A stretch of DNA of 64,000 nucleotides, taken from positions 1-64,000 of the forward strand of contig WBUN01000020.1 in the NCBI GenBank assembly GCA_008933705.1. Direction: 5' to 3'. The number at the start of each line of letters is the position of its first letter. Position 1 is the stretch's first letter. The stretch comes from Hyphomicrobiaceae bacterium. GTDB lineage: Bacteria > Pseudomonadota > Alphaproteobacteria > Rhizobiales > Hyphomicrobiaceae. The notes under the pieces were generated by a model. The model was not told the DNA's origin and did not search any database. It saw nothing but the letters and a program-made list of their open reading frames with translations. This document shows positions 34,832-43,299 of the stretch, one piece after another. A program made the translations under genes and the position numbers.

Positions 34832-35923
34832 ATGCCAAGTGTGATCGAACATTTCTCCCGAACCCGGGTCGACCATACGACGCTGCAAGTGATGGCAGAT
34901 GCCCAGCAGGGTCTTGGTCGCTTGATCGAGGAGGAGCAATCGGTCATCCGGCATTATGTCCGAGTGGGCACGTGGCCGCACAAATGCGTCAACATGTTCG
35001 TGTTCGAGGATCTGCAGCCTCTCACCTCGCAGATCAAACGCGCCATCACGCTATCCTCGGTCATTGCCGAGGACATCGATCGCCGTCCCATGGTCAATGT
35101 CTACGATGCCGCCGATCTGTCCGAGTGCGCGGTGTTCGTTAATCGCAGACTGCTCGAGCAAGACGGCGCCTGGGGTGACAGACTATCGCTGCGCGCCCTG
35201 CTGGCGCACGAGCACGGCCATCCTCTGGCCGAGAACAAGGCGGTGCAGGCGGCCCGCGCGCTCTCGGTGGAGATCAAGGAAGGTGCTCCACCACGGAAGA
35301 AGGTGATTGCCCCTATCCTGCAGCTCCTAGCCGATCGCCTGTGTGTGCATGCACCGCAGGAAGTATTTGCCAACGAGATCGCCATAAGGGCCGGCTTCGG
35401 TGAAGCGCTGTTTCATCTCGACCGGGATGTCGTCGAGAAAGCTTGCCTGAGCGTGACCAAGCGGCCAATCCTGGTGGAGAGCCTGGGCAGAAAGGTCGCG
35501 AACGGAAAGCTGTGTGCCGACCAGGCCGCGCGGCTTCTGTTTGTCGGGGATCTGCAAGCCCATCTGGGATTTGCGCTCGAGACCGCGCCGTTCCTTCGCG
35601 CCGGGCATGACCGGCAAGCCGAAGCCCTCGAGGCAGCATTGAGCCGGGGCGTGTGGGACCATCTCGATCCGGCTGTGAAGCGTCTCTACGAGGCATTGCG
35701 CGATCATTATCGGCGGCTCACGCCGGACCTTACATCGGCGCAGACCGAGGCCTGGGCCGGTGAGGCCGTGGCGTTGCTCACCGATGCGCTCCAGCAGAAG
35801 AATCTGCGCGTTCGGTTCGAATTGGCCCGGACGCGCGCGGTGCCGAAGCGGTCACGTGGACCGAAATCGGCACCAATGTCTGCGCGTGACAGCGTTCCAG
35901 ATTCTGATGGAGGCACACTATGA
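34832..35923 (+). CDS. HEHGH zincin-like protein of gas-vesicle cluster
   Basis: A 363-residue cytosolic protein of unknown family with a canonical zinc-metallopeptidase core, LLAHEHGHPLAENKA (HEHGH at 126-130), followed about 50 residues later by a helix EVFANEIAIRAGF that could give the third, acidic ligand (Glu177 or Glu182), as in M48/IrrE-type zincins. The N-terminal region is alpha/beta, and the C-terminal 150 residues are helical. It lies four bases after gvpH and overlaps gvpF by ATGA, so it is an integral operon member. A regulatory or maturation protease, or an inactive zinc-binding scaffold, are both possible. Confidence 0.7.
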   Translation: MPSVIEHFSRTRVDHTTLQVMADAQQGLGRLIEEEQSVIRHYVRVGTWPHKCVNMFVFEDLQPLTSQIKRAITLSSVIAEDIDRRPMVNVYDAADLSECAVFVNRRLLEQDGAWGDRLSLRALLAHEHGHPLAENKAVQAARALSVEIKEGAPPRKKVIAPILQLLADRLCVHAPQEVFANEIAIRAGFGEALFHLDRDVVEKACLSVTKRPILVESLGRKVANGKLCADQAARLLFVGDLQAHLGFALETAPFLRAGHDRQAEALEAALSRGVWDHLDPAVKRLYEALRDHYRRLTPDLTSAQTEAWAGEAVALLTDALQQKNLRVRFELARTRAVPKRSRGPKSAPMSARDSVPDSDGGTL

Positions 35924-36717
35924 GGCTGGCGCCAGCGCGTTCGCCCAAGGCTCACGCGGAGAGCGACGTCGCCCAATACCTCTACTGCCTCGTACGCTGC
36001 AAGGAGCCGCGGACGTTCGAGACGCTCGGAATGGGAGAGCGGGGCGATGTCGTTCACACCGTCAACTTCCGTGATCTGGCGGTGGTCGCGAGCGATTCGC
36101 CCCTGCCGCGGTACGACAATACGCGGCGAAACATGATGGCGCATATGCGGGTGCTCGACGAGGTGATGACGGAATATGCCGTGCTGCCCATCCGCTTCGA
36201 CTGTGTGGCGCCCAGCCCCGATGCGGTCCGGGAGCAATTGCTGAAAGCTCGATATCGAGAGCTGAGCGCGCTGCTCGATGGAATGGAGGGCCGGATGGAA
36301 ACCGGCCTGAAGGCATTCTGGTACGAGGATGTCGTCCTGCAGGAAATCGTCCAGGACAACCCGACCATCCACCGCATGCGTGACAGGTTGGCGGGGCGCT
36401 CCGTCGAGGAGACCTACTACGACCGCATTCGCCTCGGCGAGCTCGTCGAAGCGGAGCTGAAGGCCCGCCGCGGTCGGGACGCAGAAAGTGTCCTCCAACG
36501 CTTGCGACCCCTGGCGGAGAAGACGCAGGTCAATCCTACGGTCGGGGACCACATGGTGCTGAACTCCGCGTTCCTGATCGCGCGGGCGCGCGAGACGGAA
36601 TTCAATGCCGCCGTCCGCGCACTCGATCGGGACATGGGGCGTCGGCTTCTCATCAAGTGCGTTGGGCCGGTCGCGCCCTACAATTTCGTGAATGTCACCA
36701 TGCGGTGGGCAACCTGA
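35920..36717 (+). CDS. gvpF: Gas vesicle protein GvpF (GvpF/L family, copy 1)
   Basis: A 265-residue GvpF/L protein. The N-terminal ferredoxin-like half has YLYCLVRC and VVHTVNFRDLAVVASDSPL, the middle YAVLPIRFDCVAPS, a long helical linker, then the C-terminal signature IKCVGPVAPYNFVNVTMRW. GvpF contacts GvpA and is needed early for nucleation. It overlaps the zincin-like gene (ATGA). Among the four family members here this is the one closest in place to GvpG and GvpO, which is the usual gvpF setting. Confidence 0.9.
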   Translation: MRLAPARSPKAHAESDVAQYLYCLVRCKEPRTFETLGMGERGDVVHTVNFRDLAVVASDSPLPRYDNTRRNMMAHMRVLDEVMTEYAVLPIRFDCVAPSPDAVREQLLKARYRELSALLDGMEGRMETGLKAFWYEDVVLQEIVQDNPTIHRMRDRLAGRSVEETYYDRIRLGELVEAELKARRGRDAESVLQRLRPLAEKTQVNPTVGDHMVLNSAFLIARARETEFNAAVRALDRDMGRRLLIKCVGPVAPYNFVNVTMRWAT

Positions 36718-36771
36718 CGACCGTCGCCCGCGACCGGCGGGTGGCGATGGAGTTCTGGCGGGAGGCAAGCG

Positions 36772-37020
36772 ATGGGTCTGTTGAGCGGGATCGTGACGGC
36801 GCCAATCCTTGGCCCCTTCAAGGGCGTCATGTGGATTGTCCAGACGTTGGCCGAGCATGCCGAGCGTGAACTCTACAACGAAGACAACATTCGCAAGCAA
36901 CTGGCTGTGCTCGAGGAGCAACACGAGCTTGGCAAGATCACGATGGATGAGCTCGAGCGCGCCGAGGCCGAGTTGCTCGACCGCTTGAACCAGGTGCGAC
37001 GGATGAAGGAGGGAGGTTAG
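36772..37020 (+). CDS. gvpG: Gas vesicle protein GvpG
   Basis: An 82-residue GvpG: N-terminal hydrophobic MGLLSGIVTAPILGPFKGVM with WIVQTLAEHAEREL, then an acidic coiled-coil tail (KQLAVLEEQHELGKITMDEL). GvpG is an essential minor protein believed to act with GvpF in nucleation. The ATG has a ggcgggagg site and the gene follows gvpF by about 55 bases; gvpO follows after three bases. Confidence 0.9.
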   Translation: MGLLSGIVTAPILGPFKGVMWIVQTLAEHAERELYNEDNIRKQLAVLEEQHELGKITMDELERAEAELLDRLNQVRRMKEGG

Positions 37021-37023
37021 ATC

Positions 37024-37443
37024 ATGCCAGTGGGAAAGAGACGTCCCCGCGAAGAGCAGAGCGTCGTGTCAGCAGCGGCGCAAGCGCTGGCGGTCGAGGC
37101 GATTGCCGCGGCCGACACTGCCAAGGCGGAATTGTCGCGCATCGCAGGCCTCGATACCGGTCAAGCTCCCGGCACAGGTGCGCCGATGAGCGTGGCACAA
37201 ATCGCCGCACGCGCGAAGGCGGAACTCTCGACCATCACAGGGCTCGACGTCGATCATGTGTCGTCCATAGTCAACGCGTCGGACGGTTGGCACGTCACGG
37301 TCGACCTGATCGAGCTCAAGCGCATACCGGCAGCGACCGATGTTCTTGCTGCCTATGAGGCCGTGTTCGCGCCCGGCGGCTCCCTGCTGAGCTACCACCG
37401 CCGGCGGCGCTATTTCCGCGACCAGATGCTGGACGAGCAATGA
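37024..37443 (+). CDS. gvpO: Gas vesicle protein GvpO
   Basis: A 139-residue protein. The N-terminal half is Ala-rich and low-complexity, with two near-repeats (AKAELSRIAGLD and AKAELSTITGLD) ; the C-terminal half carries the GvpO core SIVNASDGWHVTVDLIELKRIP, followed by DVLAAYEAVFAPGGSLLSYHR and RRYFRDQ. GvpO is essential for gas-vesicle formation in several hosts, by an unknown mechanism. A ggaggg precedes the ATG. Confidence 0.9.
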   Translation: MPVGKRRPREEQSVVSAAAQALAVEAIAAADTAKAELSRIAGLDTGQAPGTGAPMSVAQIAARAKAELSTITGLDVDHVSSIVNASDGWHVTVDLIELKRIPAATDVLAAYEAVFAPGGSLLSYHRRRRYFRDQMLDEQ

Positions 37444-37457
37444 GCGGGGAGCGATCC

Positions 37458-37748
37458 ATGACCGAGACGGCGACAAAGATCCGGTGTCCGATAGGCCTCT
37501 TCGACCCGCAGGAGGCCAAGATCGAGACGCTGACCAAATCGATCAACGCGGCGCGGACCGCGTCGGAAAAGGTGCCTCTTGCGCACGACCTCATCGACGC
37601 GGCGAGCGTGCTGCTGGAATGCGCTAGCTACGACCAGGCCAATCGCAATTGTTGCCTTTGTCGCGGTTTCTCAGAGCTGCGTCTGCAGACGGCGAACTTG
37701 ATCGCCAGGGTCGGCGCAGTCGGCGACAGGCAGCGGTCGCACGGGTGA
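37458..37748 (+). CDS. Cys-containing small protein of gas-vesicle cluster
   Basis: A 96-residue protein with no recognised family. A helical middle (EAKIETLTKSINAARTASEK) is followed by LLECASYDQANRNCCLCRGF, with four Cys in about 17 residues, suggesting a metal or disulfide site. ATG 37458 has ggggag at good spacing; ATG 37440, overlapping the gvpO stop (ATGA), is the alternative. Set between gvpO and gvpJ in the same direction. Confidence 0.6.
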   Translation: MTETATKIRCPIGLFDPQEAKIETLTKSINAARTASEKVPLAHDLIDAASVLLECASYDQANRNCCLCRGFSELRLQTANLIARVGAVGDRQRSHG

Positions 37749-37766
37749 ACAGAGGTCGACCACGAC

Positions 37767-38123
37767 ATGGAACATTCGCTGCAGACCACCAACCTGGCCG
37801 ACATCCTCGAGCGGGTCCTAGACAAGGGAATCGTGATCGCCGGCGACATCACGATCTCGCTGGTCGAGATAGACCTGCTCAATATCAAGCTGCGTTTGCT
37901 CATCGCTTCGGTCGACAAGGCAAAGGAGCTCGGCATCAACTGGTGGGAAGCAGACCCGAAGCTGTCTGCGCGGGCCGACGACCTCGAGCGGGAGAACCAC
38001 CTGCTCAGACGGCGTCTGAATGATCTGGAGACTACGTCGCAGAGAAAGCCGCCCCGGCGAAGGGCGAAGCGCAGCCAGAACCGGCGCAATGCGGCCCTTG
38101 GTGCCGCGGCGGGGAGCAGATGA
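37767..38123 (+). CDS. gvpJ: Gas vesicle minor protein GvpJ (GvpA family)
   Basis: A 118-residue GvpA-family protein with core NLADILERVLDKGIVIAGDI then TISLVEIDLLNIKLRLLIASVDKAKELGINWW, and a charged C-terminal extension of about 55 residues (coiled coil, then Arg/Lys-rich) that GvpA lacks. The extension and the WW motif are typical of GvpJ/GvpM minor shell or nucleation proteins. It overlaps the Cdc48-like gene by ATGA. Confidence 0.85.
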   Translation: MEHSLQTTNLADILERVLDKGIVIAGDITISLVEIDLLNIKLRLLIASVDKAKELGINWWEADPKLSARADDLERENHLLRRRLNDLETTSQRKPPRRRAKRSQNRRNAALGAAAGSR

Positions 38124-40357
38124 CGTTGGCAAGAGGCAACGGTCGCAAGCCGGATCGGGACCCGGGCCGGGCAACGGAGTCGAAGGCGGATAGCACCCCG
38201 CTCAACTCGACCTATCGGGTTTCGGAGGCGCTCGCCAAGGATGTCGGCCGCGGTCTGGCCCGCTTGGACCCGAAGGACATGGCCGAGCTCGGCGTCGATA
38301 TCGGTGACGTAGTCGAGGTCGTTGCCAAGCAGACCACCGTGGCCCGTGTCATGCCGGCGCACGCCGAGCTGCGCGGCAAGCGCACCATCCAGATCGACGG
38401 GATCTCGCGGGCGAACGCAGGTGCGAGCCTCGGCGAGCAGGTAGTAGTCCGCCGTTCCGAGGCGAAGAACGCGCGCACGATCGTGCTGGCGCCGACCGAC
38501 GCGCCGACGCGGTCCGCGCGCGGACTGGAGGGGCGGTATTTGACGCGCTTGCTCGATGGCATTCCGTTGGTTCCCGGCGACCGGGTGCGCGTCAATCCGT
38601 TCGGCACCCAGGTGCGCAACTTCGTGGTCGCCAAGGCAGCGCCCGAGGGCCCGGTGGTCGTCGTTCCCGGCACCACCATAACCTGCGAGGGTGCAGCGCA
38701 GCGCCGCGAAGCCATCACCTATGAGGATGTGGGGGGGCTGCACAAGGAATTGCGCCGGGTCCGCGAGATCATCGAGTTGCCGCTCAAGTACCCGGAGGTC
38801 TTCTCGCATCTGGGCATCGAGGCGCCCAAGGGCGTCCTGCTCTATGGGCCGCCGGGGACCGGCAAGACGTTGATCGCGCGGGCGGTCGCTCACGAGTCCG
38901 GCGTGCATTTCACTCACATCAATGGTCCCGAAATCATCGACAAATTCTACGGTGCGAGCGAGGCGCAGCTGCGCAAGGTGTTTGAGCAGGCGGAGCGGAA
39001 TGCACCCGCCATCATCTTCATCGACGAGATCGACGCCATCGCGCCCAAGCGCGAGGAAATGGGGGGCGAGCGCCAGGTCGAGCGCCGCGTGGTCGCCCAG
39101 CTCCTCGCCCTGATGGACGGTCTCGAGACGCGGGGGCAGGTGGTCATCATTGCCGCCACGAACATTCCCAACTCCCTGGATCCGGCGCTGCGACGTCCCG
39201 GACGCTTCGACCGAGAGATCGAGATCGGCATCCCGGACAAGGGTGGGCGGCGGGAGGCCCTCGAGATCCACAGTCGCGGGATGCCGCTGGCCGAGGACGT
39301 GGAGCTGGAGCGGCTTGCCGCCATAACGCATGGCTTTGTCGGCGCGGACCTCGCCTCCTTGTGTCGGGAAGCCGCTATGAACGCGCTCAGACGGCTGATG
39401 CCTGACATCGACTTCAAGAAGACCGAGATTCCCTATGACAAATTGAGCGCGCTCAAGGTCGAATGGTCCGATTTCGAGAACGCGTTGGCTGAGGTCGAGC
39501 CGTCGGCACTGCGGGAGGTCGCCACCGAGATCTCGAACGTGCGCTGGGAGGACGTAGGCGGGGCAGAAGAAATCAAGGAGCTCTTGACTGAGGTCGTGCT
39601 CTGGCAGCTCAAATACGATGTGCTCTTTCGGCGGGCCGGTGTGCGGGCACCCAAGGGTGTATTGCTTTGCGGCGCGCCTGGCACGGGCAAGACGTTGTTG
39701 GCCAAGGCGCTGGCCGGCGAAACCGAAGCGAACTTCATTGCCGTCAAGGGTCCGCAGCTGCTCAGCCGGTGGGTTGGGGAATCCGAACGCGGCGTGCGCG
39801 AGATATTCCGCAAGGCCCGCCAAGCCGCTCCCTGCATCATCTTCTTCGACGAGATCGACGCATTGGCGCCGCGCCGCGGCGGCGGCGATAGCCAGGTAAC
39901 CGAGCGGGTAGTCGCGCAGCTCCTCACCGAGCTCGACGGCATCGAGGACCTCAAGGGCGTCGTAGTGCTCGCGGCGACGAACCGCGTCGATCGGCTGGAT
40001 CCCGCCCTCCTGCGGCCGGGCCGGCTCGAGTTCCACATCGAGCTGCCGACACCCGATGCGGCGGCGCGGCGCGCGATCTTGCAGGTCCATACAAGGCGCA
40101 TGCCGCTCGACAGGAATGTGAACCTCGATGCCGTGGTGAACGGCACGGAGGGGTTGGTGGGTGCGGATCTCGAAGGAATTTGCCGGCAAGCCGCGCTGTT
40201 TGCGATTCGCGAGATCGTTGCCCCCGCCTCCGCGTCAGGCGTCAAGGAAGAAGCATCCGGTGAGCCAACAGAGGCCCGCTTGCGCCAGCTAATGGTGAGC
40301 AAGCGGCACTTCGACAAGGCGCTCGCCGAACGCAAATTGAGCAGGAGCCAGCCATGA
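38120..40357 (+). CDS. Cdc48/p97-like double AAA ATPase in gas-vesicle operon
   Basis: A 745-residue protein with the full VCP/Cdc48/VAT layout: N-terminal double-psi-barrel-type domain (about 25-195: VSEALAKDVGRGLARLDPKD, VGDVVEV-like strand), D1 with Walker A GPPGTGKT (243-250) and Walker B IIFIDEID, D2 with GAPGTGKT (518-525) and IIFFDEID. Pore loops read KFYGASE (D1) and RWVGESE (D2, Trp551 conserved). It should be a hexameric unfoldase/segregase. Overlap with gvpJ before and a GvpL gene after (both ATGA) makes it part of the gas-vesicle operon. Handling of misfolded or assembled Gvp proteins is inferred. Confidence 0.9.
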   Translation: MTLARGNGRKPDRDPGRATESKADSTPLNSTYRVSEALAKDVGRGLARLDPKDMAELGVDIGDVVEVVAKQTTVARVMPAHAELRGKRTIQIDGISRANAGASLGEQVVVRRSEAKNARTIVLAPTDAPTRSARGLEGRYLTRLLDGIPLVPGDRVRVNPFGTQVRNFVVAKAAPEGPVVVVPGTTITCEGAAQRREAITYEDVGGLHKELRRVREIIELPLKYPEVFSHLGIEAPKGVLLYGPPGTGKTLIARAVAHESGVHFTHINGPEIIDKFYGASEAQLRKVFEQAERNAPAIIFIDEIDAIAPKREEMGGERQVERRVVAQLLALMDGLETRGQVVIIAATNIPNSLDPALRRPGRFDREIEIGIPDKGGRREALEIHSRGMPLAEDVELERLAAITHGFVGADLASLCREAAMNALRRLMPDIDFKKTEIPYDKLSALKVEWSDFENALAEVEPSALREVATEISNVRWEDVGGAEEIKELLTEVVLWQLKYDVLFRRAGVRAPKGVLLCGAPGTGKTLLAKALAGETEANFIAVKGPQLLSRWVGESERGVREIFRKARQAAPCIIFFDEIDALAPRRGGGDSQVTERVVAQLLTELDGIEDLKGVVVLAATNRVDRLDPALLRPGRLEFHIELPTPDAAARRAILQVHTRRMPLDRNVNLDAVVNGTEGLVGADLEGICRQAALFAIREIVAPASASGVKEEASGEPTEARLRQLMVSKRHFDKALAERKLSRSQP

Positions 40358-41439
40358 GCGGCATCTATGTCTACGCAATCACCCCGGCCTCAGCGCAGCA
40401 GGCGTTCGATGTCGCCGGCCTCTCTCCGGCAGATCCGCGCGTTCGTACAGTGTATGCCAACGGGCTTGGCGCTGTGGTCGGCGAGAGTCCTCCGGTCGAT
40501 TTCCGTGCCCTGTCGCGCGAGGAGGCTGTTCGCTATTTGCTGGACCATCAGCGCGTGGTGGAGGCTGTCATGCGGACTTCGCCGGTGCTGCCTGTGAGAT
40601 TCGGCACCGTTCTGCCCAATGACTCGATGGTCGGCAGCCTGCTGGAGCGGGGAGCCCCGGTGCTGGCGCCGCGGCTTGCCGAGTTCGCACACCACATTCA
40701 GATCGAGCTGATCGTGTCGTGGAATCTCGACGAGGTCTTGCGCGAGATCGCCGCGGAGGACGAGGTTGCCCGATTGAGAGCTGAGGCGGCGGCGGAGCCC
40801 GCCGAGGCGGCCAACGGCTCACGACTGGCGCTCGGAATGCTGGTCAAGAATGCCATCGACCGCCGGCGTGACGACTTGCGTGGCCGCATCTTGGCGGCCC
40901 TGCGACCCGTGGCGGCCGATCTTGTCGACAACGCTTTGATGGACGACCGCATGGTCGCCAACCTTGCGCTGCTGCTGCGGGAGCGGGGGAGCGAGCTCTT
41001 CGACAAGCGACTTGCGCAACTCGACGAGGAACTCGGCGGGCGGCTGAGTTTTCGCTGCATCGGGCCGCTGCCGTTCTACAGTTTTGCCACAGTTGAGGTA
41101 ACCTTACCCTCCTTCAAGGTCATCGATCAGGCTCGCCGGACCTTGCGGCTCGGCGCGAGCGCGAGACTTGCCGACATCAAGGCGGTCTATCGGCGGCTGA
41201 TCCAGCGGCACCATCCCGATCGCGAGATCGCGATATCAGTCGGCCACGATCGGGTCGCCCGGCTGACCGGCGCCTACAAGACGTTGGTGGGCTATGCCGA
41301 AGCTCTGTCGGCGATGGTCGGCGACGGCCTGCCTGCTGAGAGCGGATATCGCTTCGACCGCAACACGGTCGAAAGCACGGTCCTGGTGGCAGTGCGGCGC
41401 CAGGAACTCGCGGCCTCACGCCTGGCAGGCGTGCGATGA
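40354..41439 (+). CDS. GvpL/F protein fused to a C-terminal J domain
   Basis: A 361-residue two-part protein. Residues 1 to about 250 are a complete GvpF/L protein: IYVYAITPAS, SPVLPVRFGTVLPN and FRCIGPLPFYSFATVEV. Residues about 257-315 form a DnaJ-type J domain: LGASARLADIKAVYRRLIQR, HPD at 287-289, then RVARLTGAYKTLVGYAEAL. The HPD tripeptide is the element that stimulates Hsp70 ATPase. It implies delivery of GvpA or other clients to DnaK during assembly. It overlaps the Cdc48-like gene before it and another GvpL gene after it. Confidence 0.88.
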   Translation: MSGIYVYAITPASAQQAFDVAGLSPADPRVRTVYANGLGAVVGESPPVDFRALSREEAVRYLLDHQRVVEAVMRTSPVLPVRFGTVLPNDSMVGSLLERGAPVLAPRLAEFAHHIQIELIVSWNLDEVLREIAAEDEVARLRAEAAAEPAEAANGSRLALGMLVKNAIDRRRDDLRGRILAALRPVAADLVDNALMDDRMVANLALLLRERGSELFDKRLAQLDEELGGRLSFRCIGPLPFYSFATVEVTLPSFKVIDQARRTLRLGASARLADIKAVYRRLIQRHHPDREIAISVGHDRVARLTGAYKTLVGYAEALSAMVGDGLPAESGYRFDRNTVESTVLVAVRRQELAASRLAGVR

Positions 41440-42314
41440 GTTCGGTCAGGCCTGCCAGAAAGGATGCCAGCAAGAGCGTCGTCTATGTCTACGGCGTGGC
41501 ACGCGTTGCGCCGGACCGGAAACTGGCCCCGCTTCCACGCCAGGGCATCATTGGCAACGCTCCCGTGCGCCGGCTCGTGCATGGCAACCTAGTGGCGTTC
41601 GGGAGCACGGTCCCGGCCAGCCGATTCGCTGCGGCCGAGCTGCGGTCGGCGCTGGCGGACACGAAGTGGCTGCGCGCCCGGATTCTGGCGCACGAGAAGG
41701 TTCTCGAGCGGCTCCGGTCCCGCTACGACATAGTGCCATTCAGGTTCTGCACGATCTACCGCGACGCAGCCCAGGTATCGAAGGCTCTTGCGCGGCACCG
41801 GACCGAATTGAATGAGGCCCTGGATCGCGTACGCGACGCCTCGGAGTGGGGACTGAAACTCTATTGCGATTCGGAGACCGTACGCCGACACCTGGCAGGG
41901 GAATCCAGTCTCGTCCGGCGGCTGCACCAGGAACTCGCCGGCGCATCGCCGGGAACCCGGTACTTTCTGCGGAAGCAATACGACCGCGTGCTCGATGTCG
42001 AAGTTGCCGCCGCCATTGCCAGGTGCGTCGAGCAAAGCGATCGATCCCTCGCTGCCTGCGCGCGCGAGGGCACAGAGATCCCCGCCCAGCCGCGAGACGT
42101 GCATGGCAGGCTGCAAGAAATGGTCGCGAATAGGGCATATCTCCTAGATGCAGGAGCCATGAGTCAATTCCAGCGGGCGGTTGCCGCTCTGCAGGCCAGG
42201 TTCGCTGCGCATGGGTTCAGCTTCGAGCTCAGTGGGCCATGGCCGCCCTATCATTTCGTGTCACCCCGGCAGGAAGGCATCCAAGGTGCAGCGCGGTCAA
42301 TTCGACAGGGATGA
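41436..42314 (+). CDS. gvpL: GvpF/L family protein, copy 3
   Basis: A 292-residue GvpL/F protein: VVYVYGVARVAP at the start, YDIVPFRFCTIYRDAAQV in the middle (the VLPVRFGT-type segment), helical linker, and the closing FSFELSGPWPPYHFVSP. The PWPPYHF end is the GvpL hallmark. It overlaps the J-domain fusion by ATGA, and its 3' end overlaps the next GvpA-family gene by 29 bases. Multiple GvpF/L paralogues are usual in bacterial clusters and probably form a mixed early assembly complex. Confidence 0.88.
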   Translation: MSSVRPARKDASKSVVYVYGVARVAPDRKLAPLPRQGIIGNAPVRRLVHGNLVAFGSTVPASRFAAAELRSALADTKWLRARILAHEKVLERLRSRYDIVPFRFCTIYRDAAQVSKALARHRTELNEALDRVRDASEWGLKLYCDSETVRRHLAGESSLVRRLHQELAGASPGTRYFLRKQYDRVLDVEVAAAIARCVEQSDRSLAACAREGTEIPAQPRDVHGRLQEMVANRAYLLDAGAMSQFQRAVAALQARFAAHGFSFELSGPWPPYHFVSPRQEGIQGAARSIRQG

Positions 42315-42504
42315 GCTCGCCTTGTCCGAACTGCTGGACCGGGTGCTCAACAAAGGCGTGGTCCTGTGGGGAGACGCCACCATCTCGGTTGCCGGCGTCG
42401 ATCTCATCTATGTCGGTCTCAAGGTTCTTCTCGCCTCGGTCGATACGGCGGAGCGACTGCGCGAGGGCCTCGGTGCGCAATCTACAGCCGACGAGAGCAG
42501 GTGA
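42286..42504 (+). CDS. Second minor GvpA-family protein (GvpS/J-like)
   Basis: A 72-residue GvpA homologue: LALSELLDRVLNKGVVLWGD then TISVAGVDLIYVGLKVLLASVD and a short tail. A GTG start at 42286 is chosen: aggaagg precedes it by eight bases and the product starts just before the conserved domain. The gene begins inside the 3' end of the upstream GvpL gene, in another frame. LW in place of the IDAWA of GvpA marks it as a minor GvpJ/M/S-type protein. Confidence 0.82.
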   Translation: MQRGQFDRDELALSELLDRVLNKGVVLWGDATISVAGVDLIYVGLKVLLASVDTAERLREGLGAQSTADESR

Positions 42505-42507
42505 GGG

Positions 42508-43299
42508 ATGCTTTACGTGTATGCCATCACCGACCGACACGAGGAGCCGTTACCGAGCCAACCTGGGCTGGGTGACGAGAAGCTGACCCAGATCGTCTGG
42601 CGCGACGTAGCTGCCATTGCAAGTGTGCACGATGGGTCGCTGATCTCGGCGACCGCAGACAAGGTGTGGCGGCACGAGCAAGTGCTGGAAGCGCTCTTGA
42701 GCGAGCGGGCGGTGCTGCCGGTGCGCTTCGGGACGCTGTTTGCGTCTCGGCAGCAGGTCGGCGAGATATTGTGCCGAGCCCATCCTGCGCTCGTTGCGGA
42801 CATGGCGCGTATCCGCGGCCACGTCGAGATCGGGGTGAGTTTTCTGCCGCTCGCCGAGCGCGAGCCCGCGGTGGACACGTTGCCGCGCAGCGACCCGGCC
42901 GCGGTCGCGGGGCATGTCGACCGGGATAGCAAGCCGGGACTCGGCCCGGCGGCGACGGCACCGGGGACGGCCTATCTGCGGGCCAGGTTGGTGCGGGAGC
43001 GAGCGCGGCGAGACCGACGCCAGGTCCAGCTCGGGATTGTTCGCAAGGCATGCGGAGACCTCGCCGAGCACGCAAGCGCGAGCAAGCTGGACGATGGGCG
43101 GGCTGATCGGCCCGTCGTCTCGGCGGCATTTCTCGTGCAGAGAGACCGGCTGATGTCCTTTCGACAAGCGGTGGCCCGGCTGGCGGAGGCTCATCCTGAG
43201 CTTGCGCTGCTCTGCACCGGCGCATGGCCGCCCTATTCCTTTGTCACCGCGCATGTGGGCGAGTCAGCAACAGGGGGCGGTCATGACCACGCCGAATGA
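42508..43299 (+). CDS. GvpF/L family protein, copy 4
   Basis: A 263-residue GvpF/L protein with LYVYAITDRHEEPL, the central RAVLPVRFGTLFASRQQV and terminal LLCTGAWPPYSFVTAHV. An Ala/Pro/Gly-rich linker (about 130-155) separates the halves. It follows the small GvpA-family gene after three bases and overlaps gvpK by 17 bases, so it belongs to the same transcript. Confidence 0.88.
   Translation: MLYVYAITDRHEEPLPSQPGLGDEKLTQIVWRDVAAIASVHDGSLISATADKVWRHEQVLEALLSERAVLPVRFGTLFASRQQVGEILCRAHPALVADMARIRGHVEIGVSFLPLAEREPAVDTLPRSDPAAVAGHVDRDSKPGLGPAATAPGTAYLRARLVRERARRDRRQVQLGIVRKACGDLAEHASASKLDDGRADRPVVSAAFLVQRDRLMSFRQAVARLAEAHPELALLCTGAWPPYSFVTAHVGESATGGGHDHAE

Noticed and set aside
37628..40189. 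Minus-strand open frame of 853 codons opposite the Cdc48-like gene
   Set aside because: Mirror of a gene with unmistakable AAA motifs; the antisense product has no recognisable feature.
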